A stretch of DNA of 64,000 nt from an uncultured Phascolarctobacterium sp. (GCA_900545025.1 UQXH01000004.1:48767-112766), one strand, 5' to 3'; shown: positions 17,594-24,596, counted from the first letter of the stretch. Program-made: numbers and translations. The notes: generated from the sequence alone by a model not told the origin.

Positions 17594-19276
17594 ATGGAAA
17601 GAAAATATGTTCGAATACTACTTACCAGTATTTTCTGCAGTTTAGCCGTAACAGCTAATGCCTTTAATTATACCAGCAGAGAAGGCGGCTTTTCTGTCAG
17701 TATTCCTGACCAGAATATTATGGTTGTTGGAGAGAATGTTTTTGCAGCAGAAAACCGTACTTTTGATGTTGACAAGCAGATTGTCAAAACCAATGGTATA
17801 CATGTAGTTACCTGCCTGACTGCGGAGCAGTTGCAAAGTAATTTTAATAAAGTCTTTACTACCGATATATTTAATGCTGATGTAAGTAATATAAAGCAAT
17901 CGTTGAAAAATGCACCAAACACTTTAGCTAATGATAATTATAAGTATTTGCTGCAAGCTGCTACAGGAGTTTATATCAATTATGACAATCAAACTGATAA
18001 TATGAATGAATTAGTAAAATTGAATGATCATTTGAGTAAAGCTTCTGAAATCAATAAGATTACTGTCGAAGATGTCAATGGACGTAAAGCGTTAAAAGTT
18101 GCAAGTGAATTGAAAAATATTGGCCTTAACCTTAAACTACCTATGCGAAAATCGAAAAAATTGGAGCAATCTATTTTAAAGGAAAAATGTGATTTAGTAG
18201 AAAGTAATGGAATGAAGTTTGATTTTTCTGATGACGGCTATTTGATTATGCAGTGTGATAATCTTTACAGCATCAAAGAAATAACTTATCTGCTTTCTGC
18301 TAATAATAATTTGTATGCGGTTACCAGCCTTTATCCAAGTATTAAAAGTGTAGCGGATATGGAAGACGTATATAAATTAGACCATAAAGATTTTGTAAAA
18401 CTAAATAAAGATTTAGCTCACAATTTGACATTTACCGAAGTTAAGCACTCGAATGACACATTGGTAATCAATGATAGGGTAGCAGGTAGAAAATTAACTT
18501 TACCGCCACAATGGCTGTACACCAAAACCGATTTGGCAAGCATGTATAATATGAAAGATAAGGGTATTCAGCTGACTGCCTATAATGCACTGCCGGAAGC
18601 ATCTATTCAGGTAGCTAATGATGCCATGCAAACTTTTGGAATAAGTTTCGATGCTAAAACAAATACTGTAAAAATGGATTTATCTCAATTTACCATGCAT
18701 GATTTGTTAAATTTTGTTGATGAGGGCGTCTTCATGGTCAGCGGTAATATTAACAATTTGACGCAGCTTGATCCTGAGTTAATTCCATATATGAATGAAT
18801 ATAAAAATCTCTTCAATATGCCGGATTTGACAAAAATGATAGTTAATCAAACCATAAACCATCTGCAAAATATTATAACTCCTGAAAAAGCTGCAGCTAT
18901 TGAAAAATATATCAAAGCAGAAAATTTTGCCTATACTTTCGATATCAACCATTATAATGGACGTTTTAACTGTGATGCTGATTTAAAAGTCCATCTGCCA
19001 GATATTTTCAAAGCTTTAGGAAGAAACGATATTTTTGCCCAAGCTGATGAGGATTCGCCATTAACGGAAGAAGAGAGCAGTAAGGCGGCTGAAGATTTGG
19101 TGTTGTCTATGATGAATGAAAATCTTATACCGTTTGATTGTTATGTTAAGAATCAGTTATATTTTAATAGAAGTCGTCATTTTAATAATTTATTGTATTT
19201 TACAAAAGGTACGCAAGAAGCTGCCAATAAACAAATTTTACAGCAGTTTAGTCAGAGTGATTTATATATTTATTGA
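17594..19276 (+). CDS. secreted protein of unknown function, paralogue B
   Basis: 560 residues with a signal peptide (ILLTSIFCSLAVTANA). No named domain is recognised. It aligns by eye with the preceding gene in the N-terminal part, around NKVFTTDIF, and in the central LPPQWLYTKTDL region, and then has a longer C-terminal half rich in Asn, Asp and Lys. AGGTGG sits 5 bases before ATG 17594. The pair is probably a tandem duplication followed by divergence. A terminator ends the unit. Confidence 0.77.
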   Translation: MERKYVRILLTSIFCSLAVTANAFNYTSREGGFSVSIPDQNIMVVGENVFAAENRTFDVDKQIVKTNGIHVVTCLTAEQLQSNFNKVFTTDIFNADVSNIKQSLKNAPNTLANDNYKYLLQAATGVYINYDNQTDNMNELVKLNDHLSKASEINKITVEDVNGRKALKVASELKNIGLNLKLPMRKSKKLEQSILKEKCDLVESNGMKFDFSDDGYLIMQCDNLYSIKEITYLLSANNNLYAVTSLYPSIKSVADMEDVYKLDHKDFVKLNKDLAHNLTFTEVKHSNDTLVINDRVAGRKLTLPPQWLYTKTDLASMYNMKDKGIQLTAYNALPEASIQVANDAMQTFGISFDAKTNTVKMDLSQFTMHDLLNFVDEGVFMVSGNINNLTQLDPELIPYMNEYKNLFNMPDLTKMIVNQTINHLQNIITPEKAAAIEKYIKAENFAYTFDINHYNGRFNCDADLKVHLPDIFKALGRNDIFAQADEDSPLTEEESSKAAEDLVLSMMNENLIPFDCYVKNQLYFNRSRHFNNLLYFTKGTQEAANKQILQQFSQSDLYIY

Positions 19277-19301
19277 TTTATGCTATAATATTTACAATGT
19301 C

Positions 19302-19342
19302 AAGAGGTTTAAGCATTTGGATGCATAAACCTCTTATCTTTT
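19302..19342 (+). terminator. rho-independent terminator
   Basis: AAGAGGTTTA-A-GCAT pairs with ATGC-A-TAAACCTCTT over a TTGG loop and is followed by ATCTTTTTT. Confidence 0.88.
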
Positions 19343-19633
19343 TTATGTTTAACAAAAAATTTATCGTTATATTTTCGATTTAAGCAATTTTTGTATCAGT
19401 ATGCTTATTAAGATACTCAAGACAATAGAAAAGCTATCAAAACACAAATATAGCTGTTTAAAAAGGTATTGCCAATTTAACAAGAAATTTTAACTCAAAA
19501 TATCATAGATATATAATATACCCGTAATAAAGAGATATATTTCAACAGAATAATAAATTTACTGATTTTGGAATTGGTTACTTGAAATTATATTAGATAT
19601 ATGAGCAGAAATCATGTGCGTAAGAATATGATA
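19343..19633. other. AT-rich non-coding stretch, probable host left flank of the prophage
   Basis: I see no gene here. The only open frames are around 30 codons without ribosome sites. It lies between the host terminator and the first dif-like site and is probably the original spacer left of the chromosomal dif. Confidence 0.5.
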
Positions 19634-19705
19634 ATTTTACATAATATGCAATAGTATCGGATGTAAATTTTTAATTTACGTCGGATAATTGCTATTATGT
19701 ATAAA
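19634..19705. repeat. inverted pair of dif-like sites (candidate folded attP / left junction)
   Basis: Site 1, read on the minus strand over 19664-19634, has arms ACATCCGATAC and TTATGTAAAAT with a 9-base centre. Site 2, read on the plus strand over 19678-19705, has arms ACGTCGGATAA and TTATGTATAAA with the 6-base centre TTGCTA. Both copy the XerC and XerD arms of the dif at 24507-24534, but face each other. As single-stranded DNA the two pair along nearly their whole length with a 2-nt and two 1-nt bulges, closing a short T-rich loop. The layout is like the attP1/attP2 fold of CTXphi. Confidence 0.8.
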
Positions 19706-19734
19706 TTATGCCTGTAACAAACTTTAGGAGAAAG

Positions 19735-19776
19735 GGAAGAAATAAAAAGACACCCTTAACTTACGTTAAAGGTGTC
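19735..19776 (-). terminator. terminator of the microvirus transcript
   Basis: Read on the minus strand, GACACC-TTTAAC pairs with GTTAAG-GGTGTC over a four-base loop and runs into TTTTTATTTCTT. It lies downstream of VP3, the last phage gene. Confidence 0.85.
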
Positions 19777-19780
19777 AGTC

Positions 19781-19811
19781 GGGACAGTTACATCAAGTAG
19801 GTAACTGTCCC
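19781..19811 (-). other. hairpin with phiX-like nick motif in loop, candidate replication origin
   Basis: An 11-bp perfect stem GGGACAGTTAC / GTAACTGTCCC closes a 9-base loop that reads CTACTTGAT on the minus (coding) strand. The loop contains ACTTGAT, the core in which phiX174 gpA cuts between G and A. It is not followed by a T run itself, so it is not needed as a terminator, because the next hairpin does that. The phage encodes a HUH initiator of the same class. The origin role is inference. Confidence 0.45.
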
Positions 19812-19824
19812 GCCTCTCAAACCG

Positions 19825-20298
19825 TCAGTTTTCGTTTTTATTATCTACATTAGAAACGGAACCAACATCGCCAAGAGAAGAAGAAGACAAAACAACACCG
19901 CCAGAATTAAGAGCAGTACCTTTAATAACTTCCATAGCTTCTCTATTAAGTAATCCAAGCTTTACACTCTCCTCTATATTTTCTTTCTTACTTACAAAGT
20001 CTAACATCTTAGCAGGGTCATTGTCAAACTTATCACGAATAGAAGAAGGAAGTGCTTCAAACTGCTCCTGAGCACGCAATACAATATTCATAGCCTCATG
20101 AAAATCAACAGGAGTAGAGTAATCGCCATACTGCATATTAGACATAGCAGCCATTAAAGCAATATCAGAACGAGTATAACGCTTGATAATTAAATTTATA
20201 TCACACTCATCCTTAAAATGCTGTTGTGTAAGACTGGGTTTTTCAAATGTAATACCAGGTTTAGAAGAACGCTCGTAAGCGTTACGAAAAGCTACCAT
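19825..20298 (-). CDS. gokushovirus VP3 internal scaffolding protein
   Basis: 157 residues starting MVAFRNAYERSSKPGITFEK. The PSLTQQHFKDECDINLIIKRY segment, the MQYGDYSTPVDFHEAMNIV block and the LPSSIRDKFDNDPAKMLDFV block are the conserved parts of microvirus VP3, the internal scaffold needed for procapsid assembly and absent from mature virions. ATG 20298 is chosen over in-frame upstream starts because VP3 proteins begin with a short MxFR-type leader; GGAG lies 12 bases upstream, a rather long spacing. The C-terminal tail is Ser, Asn and Glu rich. Confidence 0.9.
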   Translation of the reverse strand: MVAFRNAYERSSKPGITFEKPSLTQQHFKDECDINLIIKRYTRSDIALMAAMSNMQYGDYSTPVDFHEAMNIVLRAQEQFEALPSSIRDKFDNDPAKMLDFVSKKENIEESVKLGLLNREAMEVIKGTALNSGGVVLSSSSLGDVGSVSNVDNKNEN

Positions 20299-20470
20299 AT
20301 TAATTATCAACTCCATTTCGCTGTCATAACTCAACTGTAACGAACAAAACAGCGTCGCTATCGCTCCAATTATTCCATTCAAGGGAAAAAAATCGAAGAG
20401 GGCGGCGCTGTAATATGTTCGCAGACCTCACTCTGTGAGGAACAATGTTCTAAAAACTAACAACAAAAAG
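20299..20470. other. VP5-VP3 spacer with a small hairpin
   Basis: A 172-base spacer inside the phage. It contains CCTCAC-TCT-GTGAGG at about 20426-20440, without a T run in either direction. I see no convincing gene; an in-frame extension of VP3 exists but lacks a ribosome site. Confidence 0.5.
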
Positions 20471-20773
20471 TTAGTTAGTAGCAGAACTATCTACATCATC
20501 CTGCGGCAAGTCCAAATTGTCAGAATCAACATTGACAATATTACCTACATCAGAAACAAGAACGGGAACGGGAACGGCAGAAAGTACACCAGAAGAAAGA
20601 TTAAAAGAGCCAACACGATACAAAGAAAAATCTTTTGGAAACTGTGAAAGATTAGACTTACCATAAAGCGCAGCTTGACGAACAGTACGAACAGCCTCCT
20701 CATCTGTAGAACAAAGAAAAAGAGGGCCATATTCACGAGAAACACGATCTAAAATTGAATATACTTTTTGCAT
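20471..20773 (-). CDS. gokushovirus VP5-like nonstructural protein
   Basis: A 100-residue protein in the family annotated as nonstructural protein in many gokushoviruses. The N-terminal MQKVYSILDRVSREYGPLF, a short helix with DEEAVRTVRQA, and the central FPKDFSLYRVGSFNLSSG strand are the shared features; the C-terminal part is acidic. Function is not established in the family; a DNA-binding or replication-switch role has been proposed for VP5-type proteins. AAGGAGAG precedes the ATG, which overlaps the VP4 stop by one base (TAATG). Confidence 0.8.
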   Translation of the reverse strand: MQKVYSILDRVSREYGPLFLCSTDEEAVRTVRQAALYGKSNLSQFPKDFSLYRVGSFNLSSGVLSAVPVPVLVSDVGNIVNVDSDNLDLPQDDVDSSATN

Positions 20774-21672
20774 TATACTTTATCTCTCCTTAATCTTGAT
20801 AATTGAGCAATTTTACATTGCTCACGGACATCCAAACGCTGATAGGTATTATTATCAGCATATTTTTTCATGTTTTTAGCACGTCTGTGCCGTATAACAT
20901 CCATAGTAGGCTTATCAACTATATCCCAGATACGGTCATAAAACTTAGGAGGGCGACACTTAATACCGTCACGCAAAACAATATAATCATTAGGGTATAC
21001 GTCTTGATGATACTGCATTAACCAGTCATAACCGATACCAGGACGGCGAGACATTGTAATATATTCTGGCTTTCTACCTTGATAATGTTCCTCGGCTTGC
21101 TCGCCATTAACCTTTTTCATGACATAACGGGCGACATAAGCCGCTGACTCAAAGGTAACATCACCAATTATACTAATACCATAAGGCCATAATTGTTCTA
21201 ACACAAGTGAACGATATAATCTATAACCTGCAGAAATAGACCAATAATACTTATCAGGAAAATCAAAGCCGAAAAGAATAGCATGGTAATGAGGACGATT
21301 ATTAAGCTCACCGTACTCACCACAGTGGAAAAATCTAATACCGCTTCCAAACTTCTTCCTCAAACGCTTCATAAATTTCTGGAAATGGTCGACATGAACG
21401 GAACCATCAGAAGGTAAATGTTCATCATCATAAGTTAATGTTATAAAGCAATTTCTTTCATGAAGCTGCGCTTCATTAACGCAACGAATTGCCCATTGAC
21501 GTGAACGCTCAAGACGGCAGCCAACACATTGACCACACGGCAAACGAATATAATCAAGTTCAGGATTGCCGAAAAAGTGAGCTTCAGATTTGCGGAAGGT
21601 AGGTTTCCATTTGCCAGTTTCTTTATTAAATGTACCAAAACGGTAAGCTTCCAATGGATGATAACAAGTCAT
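20773..21672 (-). CDS. microvirus VP4 replication initiator (HUH endonuclease)
   Basis: 299 residues. The HUH metal motif HYH is at 128-130 in RPHYHAILFGFDF. The double tyrosine YVARY (Y179 and Y183) is followed by Lys-Lys, as in the phiX174 gpA class (Y-x3-Y). An upstream motif FITLTYDDEHLP (about 76-87) and a cysteine-rich LPCGQCVGC (about 44-52) complete the family pattern. It nicks the viral strand at the origin and starts rolling-circle replication. The start overlaps the J-like gene by 4 bases (ATGA) with GGAGG upstream. Confidence 0.95.
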   Translation of the reverse strand: MTCYHPLEAYRFGTFNKETGKWKPTFRKSEAHFFGNPELDYIRLPCGQCVGCRLERSRQWAIRCVNEAQLHERNCFITLTYDDEHLPSDGSVHVDHFQKFMKRLRKKFGSGIRFFHCGEYGELNNRPHYHAILFGFDFPDKYYWSISAGYRLYRSLVLEQLWPYGISIIGDVTFESAAYVARYVMKKVNGEQAEEHYQGRKPEYITMSRRPGIGYDWLMQYHQDVYPNDYIVLRDGIKCRPPKFYDRIWDIVDKPTMDVIRHRRAKNMKKYADNNTYQRLDVREQCKIAQLSRLRRDKV

Positions 21673-21788
21673 AACCGAATACCTCCACGGTCTTGAAGAT
21701 GAGGGATGTTCTTAATATGAGTTTTATTTGCCGTCGCCTTAAAAAGACGACGGCTACCTTTACGGGTTAATTTCTTACGTTTTGCCAT
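21669..21788 (-). CDS. small basic DNA-binding protein, phiX J-like
   Basis: 39 residues beginning MAKRKKLTRKGSRRLF, with about a third Lys, Arg or His, and ending RGGIRL. Size, charge and position before VP4 match the small basic protein of gokushoviruses, which is thought to coat and condense the packaged single-stranded genome in the manner of phiX174 J. AAGGTG lies 6 bases before the ATG, and the stop overlaps the VP4 start. Confidence 0.82.
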   Translation of the reverse strand: MAKRKKLTRKGSRRLFKATANKTHIKNIPHLQDRGGIRL

Positions 21789-21797
21789 AATATCACC

Positions 21798-21890
21798 TTA
21801 AAAATTGATAGGAATATTAATACCGAACAAAGCACCAACAAAACCTGCAAGGGCTGCCAAGAGGGCATTTTGTAATTTTTCTTTATCCAT
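21798..21890 (-). CDS. 30-residue membrane peptide of the microvirus
   Basis: MDKEKLQNALLAALAGFVGA followed by LFGINIPINF: a charged N-terminus and one hydrophobic glycine- and alanine-rich helix. AAGGAG with 9-base spacing precedes the ATG, which is a strong site for such a short gene. It lies three bases after VP2 and 9 bases before the J-like gene. Function is unknown; it could help membrane passage of DNA or lysis. Confidence 0.65.
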   Translation of the reverse strand: MDKEKLQNALLAALAGFVGALFGINIPINF

Positions 21891-21893
21891 AAT

Positions 21894-22730
21894 TTAATCA
21901 CTCCTTTTGTAACGACCAATAGTAAAATTAAGGCCAGAAATTAATTTAGAAACATCTTCTGCAGCAAAACCAAAATAATGCAATTTCTCACCAAACATAT
22001 TTTCAAGATATTTACGACGCATTTCAGGCTCAAGATTTTCAAGGTCACGTTGTAATAACTTAGCTTGCTTTTCATCAATACCAATAGAAGCAAGGAGTTT
22101 TTGACCTTCCATATTAAGCTTATTAACCTGCCAAGGAGTAAGCTCTTTAATATTCCAGGCATTAACATTATTAAGATTAGTACGACTATCAATTTCTTTA
22201 ATCTCATGATCAAGCCGTTCTAAATCATTAAGAATACCTTGACGAATAGCGTCACGCTCTGCTATAAGCTTTGCTGACTGTCCATCATAGACAGGAACAC
22301 GAGCCTTACTTTCAATAATTTCTTGGTCAGCTTTAGCTTTATTTGTAGCAGCATTATCTGCATTAGCTTGAGCATTAGTACGTTCAGCTTCTGCCTTAAT
22401 TTTTTCAGTTTCAGCGTTAGTTTCTGCAATTTTCAACTGACGAAAAGCAGCAGCTGCAGAGTTAACATCATTACTGGTATCTGCAGAACCAACTACAGAA
22501 GGAGCACCAATGGCTTGACCATTAGTAGCAGAAAGTATTTTGTTAAGTCCTGCTGCTTCCAAGTCCACTACCTCAAGTTGATGTTTATTAGACTGCATAT
22601 ACTTCCATAATTCCTTCTGTAATTCCATATTATGTTGCGCATTCTGTTGAGCGTAAGCGGAGTTAATACCTCCGCTTACTAAACTTCCAAGAGCATTACC
22701 AGCAACACCGGCTAAAATAGAACCCCACAT
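21894..22730 (-). CDS. gokushovirus VP2 DNA pilot protein
   Basis: 278 residues. The N-terminus MWGSILAGVAGNALGSLVSG is a hydrophobic glycine-rich segment typical of minor spike/pilot proteins. The block HQLEVVDLEAAGLNKILSAT is the hallmark of VP2 (usually HQREVxDLxAAGLNPIL), and a long Ala/Glu/Lys coiled coil follows (about 105-165). It delivers the genome into the cell, by analogy with phiX174 H. The start ATG 22730 lies one base after the stop of a 25-codon gene and has no ribosome site of its own, so it is probably reached by translational coupling. Confidence 0.92.
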   Translation of the reverse strand: MWGSILAGVAGNALGSLVSGGINSAYAQQNAQHNMELQKELWKYMQSNKHQLEVVDLEAAGLNKILSATNGQAIGAPSVVGSADTSNDVNSAAAAFRQLKIAETNAETEKIKAEAERTNAQANADNAATNKAKADQEIIESKARVPVYDGQSAKLIAERDAIRQGILNDLERLDHEIKEIDSRTNLNNVNAWNIKELTPWQVNKLNMEGQKLLASIGIDEKQAKLLQRDLENLEPEMRRKYLENMFGEKLHYFGFAAEDVSKLISGLNFTIGRYKRSD

Positions 22731-22731
22731 A

Positions 22732-22809
22732 CTAAATAAGCATAAAGGACTTGAGGACAACAAGTACAATTACTGTAGAAACTACAGCGTTAATCATTTC
22801 TATTTTCAA
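22732..22809 (-). CDS. 25-residue membrane peptide between VP1 and VP2
   Basis: From TTG 22809 the peptide reads MKIEMINAVVSTVIVLVVLK then SFMLI: a single transmembrane helix with a short charged N-terminus. GGAG lies 9 bases upstream of TTG; an internal ATG at 22797 would give 21 residues. The stop is one base from the VP2 ATG, and VP2 lacks its own ribosome site, so translation of this frame appears to feed VP2. The gene is too short for most gene finders. A lysis role is speculation based on size and hydrophobicity. Confidence 0.6.
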   Translation of the reverse strand: MKIEMINAVVSTVIVLVVLKSFMLI

Positions 22810-22822
22810 TAATCATCACTCC

Positions 22823-24424
22823 TTAAAAATGGTCGACCAAACCAGGTGTAGAACGTACCGGCATAGGCCGTACACACGAATAATTAAACCATACATCTGC
22901 GATAAACTCCGGTTCATCCTGTACAGCCAGTACACGCTTAACAGGTGGATTATCTTGAATAAATTCATCATTCAAAACAGGCAAAGAATCAAACTTTTGA
23001 GCTAAATGCCAAATATCCAAAGACTGGGCATAAGTACTACGCATTTTACCAGTTATCTTATTAGGTTCGTATCGATATTCTGCCCAACGTTCTTGATAGC
23101 CAAAAACTTTTTCGTCTTCTTCTGTACCTTGACAATAGATTTCCTTATTTAATACTGCCTGCTCACCAAGGTGGGCAAGTACAGGCCAGTAGAAATCGTA
23201 ACGTGTTGAACGAGACCAGAAACGCTGTAAACCTTGCTGATAATTCAAGTCAGCACGAACAGACATAAAACCGATTATGTAACCATGTTCCTCAAAGGAT
23301 TTACTAAAACCACCTTTTTTATGATTTACATATGCAAAAGCGGATAAGTTACCTTGAGGGGTACTGTCTTGACCAGTAGCGGATGTTTGCATTACAGGAT
23401 TTACGATAATCGGTGAAGAACCACCTCCAAGATACTCTGGACGTTGTAAACGCGCGTCAGAAGATTTAACACCAAAGTGAGAGAGAATCAACTCAATGTA
23501 ACGAGTACCACCACGGGCATCACGTTCAAGTAAACGTTGAATCTGAAAAGCTTGACGTAAGCTGTTAATAGTAGCAGAAGATACAGAAGATAAATCAGCA
23601 ACTAAATTACGTGCTGTTGTACCAGAAGGAGGCCAACTACCTTGGTCCTGCGAAATAGTAACATAAGAACCATTCATGTCATGTTCCAATGAATAATGAT
23701 AACCAGAAGGACTACCAGATGGAGTACCTATCCATTGAATCTCTGGAACAGAAAGAGTACCAGGATTAGGAGGGCCATCAAAGCAAATAGGAGCATTACC
23801 AGTTAAAGGTAGCTCAACACCTGGGCCCTTTTGTGGCCAAGGTAAACAACTTGTGAAATAATCATGTCGCTTACCTCTACGGAAAAGTGAATAAGTTTCA
23901 TCTGCAGTACTGTCAGTCAAATTAACTGGTAAACTATCTTGCAAATTTTCATCTCTGAACCATTCATTATAAATAAGGTTCATAGCACGGAAAGGAAGAG
24001 CGGAGTGTTTAAAATTACCTACGCCAGTCGGAAGTGCAAAGTAATCATAAACAGAACCAACATCATAACCGCCAGAAGGAGCGGTAAGCATTGGGATAAT
24101 ATAGTCAATACTATCACCAGGATTTTTCTGTTCACCGCAAAATTCTTTCCAGTGTTCCCAAACAAGACGATTAGGAACAAAGAAGAAAAAAGTATCAAGA
24201 TAAAGGTTATCCATAAAAGGGACAATTGGTGTAGATAACCTTGCAAAGATTAGAGGTTTAACAGTATGAGTATCACCTGGCAAAACCTCTTGACAAAAGA
24301 ATGGTATCAAGTAACCAGAATCAAATGTAGTCTTATAACCAAAACTACGATTAAAAGCACTACGCTGAATATTAGCCGTAGCAACTTTAGCAAAGTTAGT
24401 AGGATGACTTCTACGCAATAACAA
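22823..24424 (-). CDS. gokushovirus VP1 major capsid protein
   Basis: 533 residues. The N-terminal block IQRSAFNRSFGYKTTFDSG, then EVLPGDTHTVKPLIFARLST, PFMDNLYLDTFFFFVPNRLVW and EHWKEFCGE are the core of the microvirus F-type capsid fold. C-terminal SLDIWHLAQKFDSLPVLNDEFI and the ending RPMPVRSTPGLVDHF are also standard. The length fits gokushoviruses with a threefold spike insertion. The start is TTG 24424 with AAGGAG upstream; a second TTG two codons later is possible. Confidence 0.96.
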   Translation of the reverse strand: MLLRRSHPTNFAKVATANIQRSAFNRSFGYKTTFDSGYLIPFFCQEVLPGDTHTVKPLIFARLSTPIVPFMDNLYLDTFFFFVPNRLVWEHWKEFCGEQKNPGDSIDYIIPMLTAPSGGYDVGSVYDYFALPTGVGNFKHSALPFRAMNLIYNEWFRDENLQDSLPVNLTDSTADETYSLFRRGKRHDYFTSCLPWPQKGPGVELPLTGNAPICFDGPPNPGTLSVPEIQWIGTPSGSPSGYHYSLEHDMNGSYVTISQDQGSWPPSGTTARNLVADLSSVSSATINSLRQAFQIQRLLERDARGGTRYIELILSHFGVKSSDARLQRPEYLGGGSSPIIVNPVMQTSATGQDSTPQGNLSAFAYVNHKKGGFSKSFEEHGYIIGFMSVRADLNYQQGLQRFWSRSTRYDFYWPVLAHLGEQAVLNKEIYCQGTEEDEKVFGYQERWAEYRYEPNKITGKMRSTYAQSLDIWHLAQKFDSLPVLNDEFIQDNPPVKRVLAVQDEPEFIADVWFNYSCVRPMPVRSTPGLVDHF

Positions 24425-24506
24425 ACCAACTCCTTATGCTTGTATATAACACAGCGCCATATCAGCAGCATTGAAAAATTTTACTGCCTGTAGATAGTCT
24501 ATCATA

Positions 24507-24534
24507 ATTTTACATAATATATATTATCGGACGT
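24507..24534 (-). other. dif: dif site (XerC/XerD recombination site), right prophage junction
   Basis: Read on the minus strand this is an 11-6-11 dif: XerC arm ACGTCCGATAA, centre TATATA, XerD arm TTATGTAAAAT. The XerD arm and centre are nearly those of Bacillus subtilis dif (TATATA and TTATGTAAACT). It sits between VP1 and the lexA promoter and is probably the functional chromosomal dif after integration. A chromosomal dif implies that this region is the replication terminus. Confidence 0.85.
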
Positions 24535-24567
24535 AAAATCTTATCATTTTTTATCATAAACACCTGT

Positions 24568-24596
24568 TTGACCATGTGCTTAATATTTGCTATAAT
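24568..24596 (+). promoter_or_regulatory. lexA promoter
   Basis: TTGACC at 24568-24573 and TATAAT at 24591-24596 with a 17-base spacer, 38 bases before the lexA ATG. The -35 box is only 33 bases from the dif site, so everything upstream of it is now phage DNA. I could not recognise a clear SOS box of the Bacillus type. Confidence 0.8.

Larger units (their letters stand above)
19634..24534 (-). mobile_element. integrated microvirus (Gokushovirinae-type prophage)
   Basis: A 4.9-kb element with the gene set of a gokushovirus, all on the minus strand: VP1, a small membrane peptide, VP2, a small membrane peptide, a J-like basic protein, VP4, a VP5-like protein and VP3. Its length matches free gokushovirus genomes (about 4.4-6 kb). 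It is bounded by a dif-like site on each side. Every expected gene is open and starts with a ribosome site or by coupling, so the prophage looks intact. No integrase gene is present, consistent with use of host XerC/XerD. Microvirus prophages at dif are known in Bacteroidetes and Enterobacteria; here the host appears to be a Negativicute. Confidence 0.92.

Noticed and set aside
19384..19500. A 30-codon frame in the left flank of the prophage (MLIKILKTIEKL start)
   Set aside because: No ribosome site and lysine-rich composition expected by chance in AT-rich DNA.
20299..20382. 28-residue N-terminal extension of VP3
   Set aside because: No ribosome site, and VP3 homologues start with a short MxFR-type leader as at 20298.
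20426..20440. CCTCAC/GTGAGG hairpin in the VP5-VP3 spacer as terminator
   Set aside because: Short 6-bp stem without a T run on either strand.
22731..22769. Start of VP2 at the upstream TTG 22769
   Set aside because: The added residues are the end of the 25-residue membrane peptide region read in another frame; MWGSILAG at 22730 is a normal pilot-protein start.
24425..24506. Phage promoter between dif and VP1
   Set aside because: A TATATAC-like -10 is present on the minus strand but no acceptable -35 at 16-18 bases; the true promoter may lie across the circular junction.
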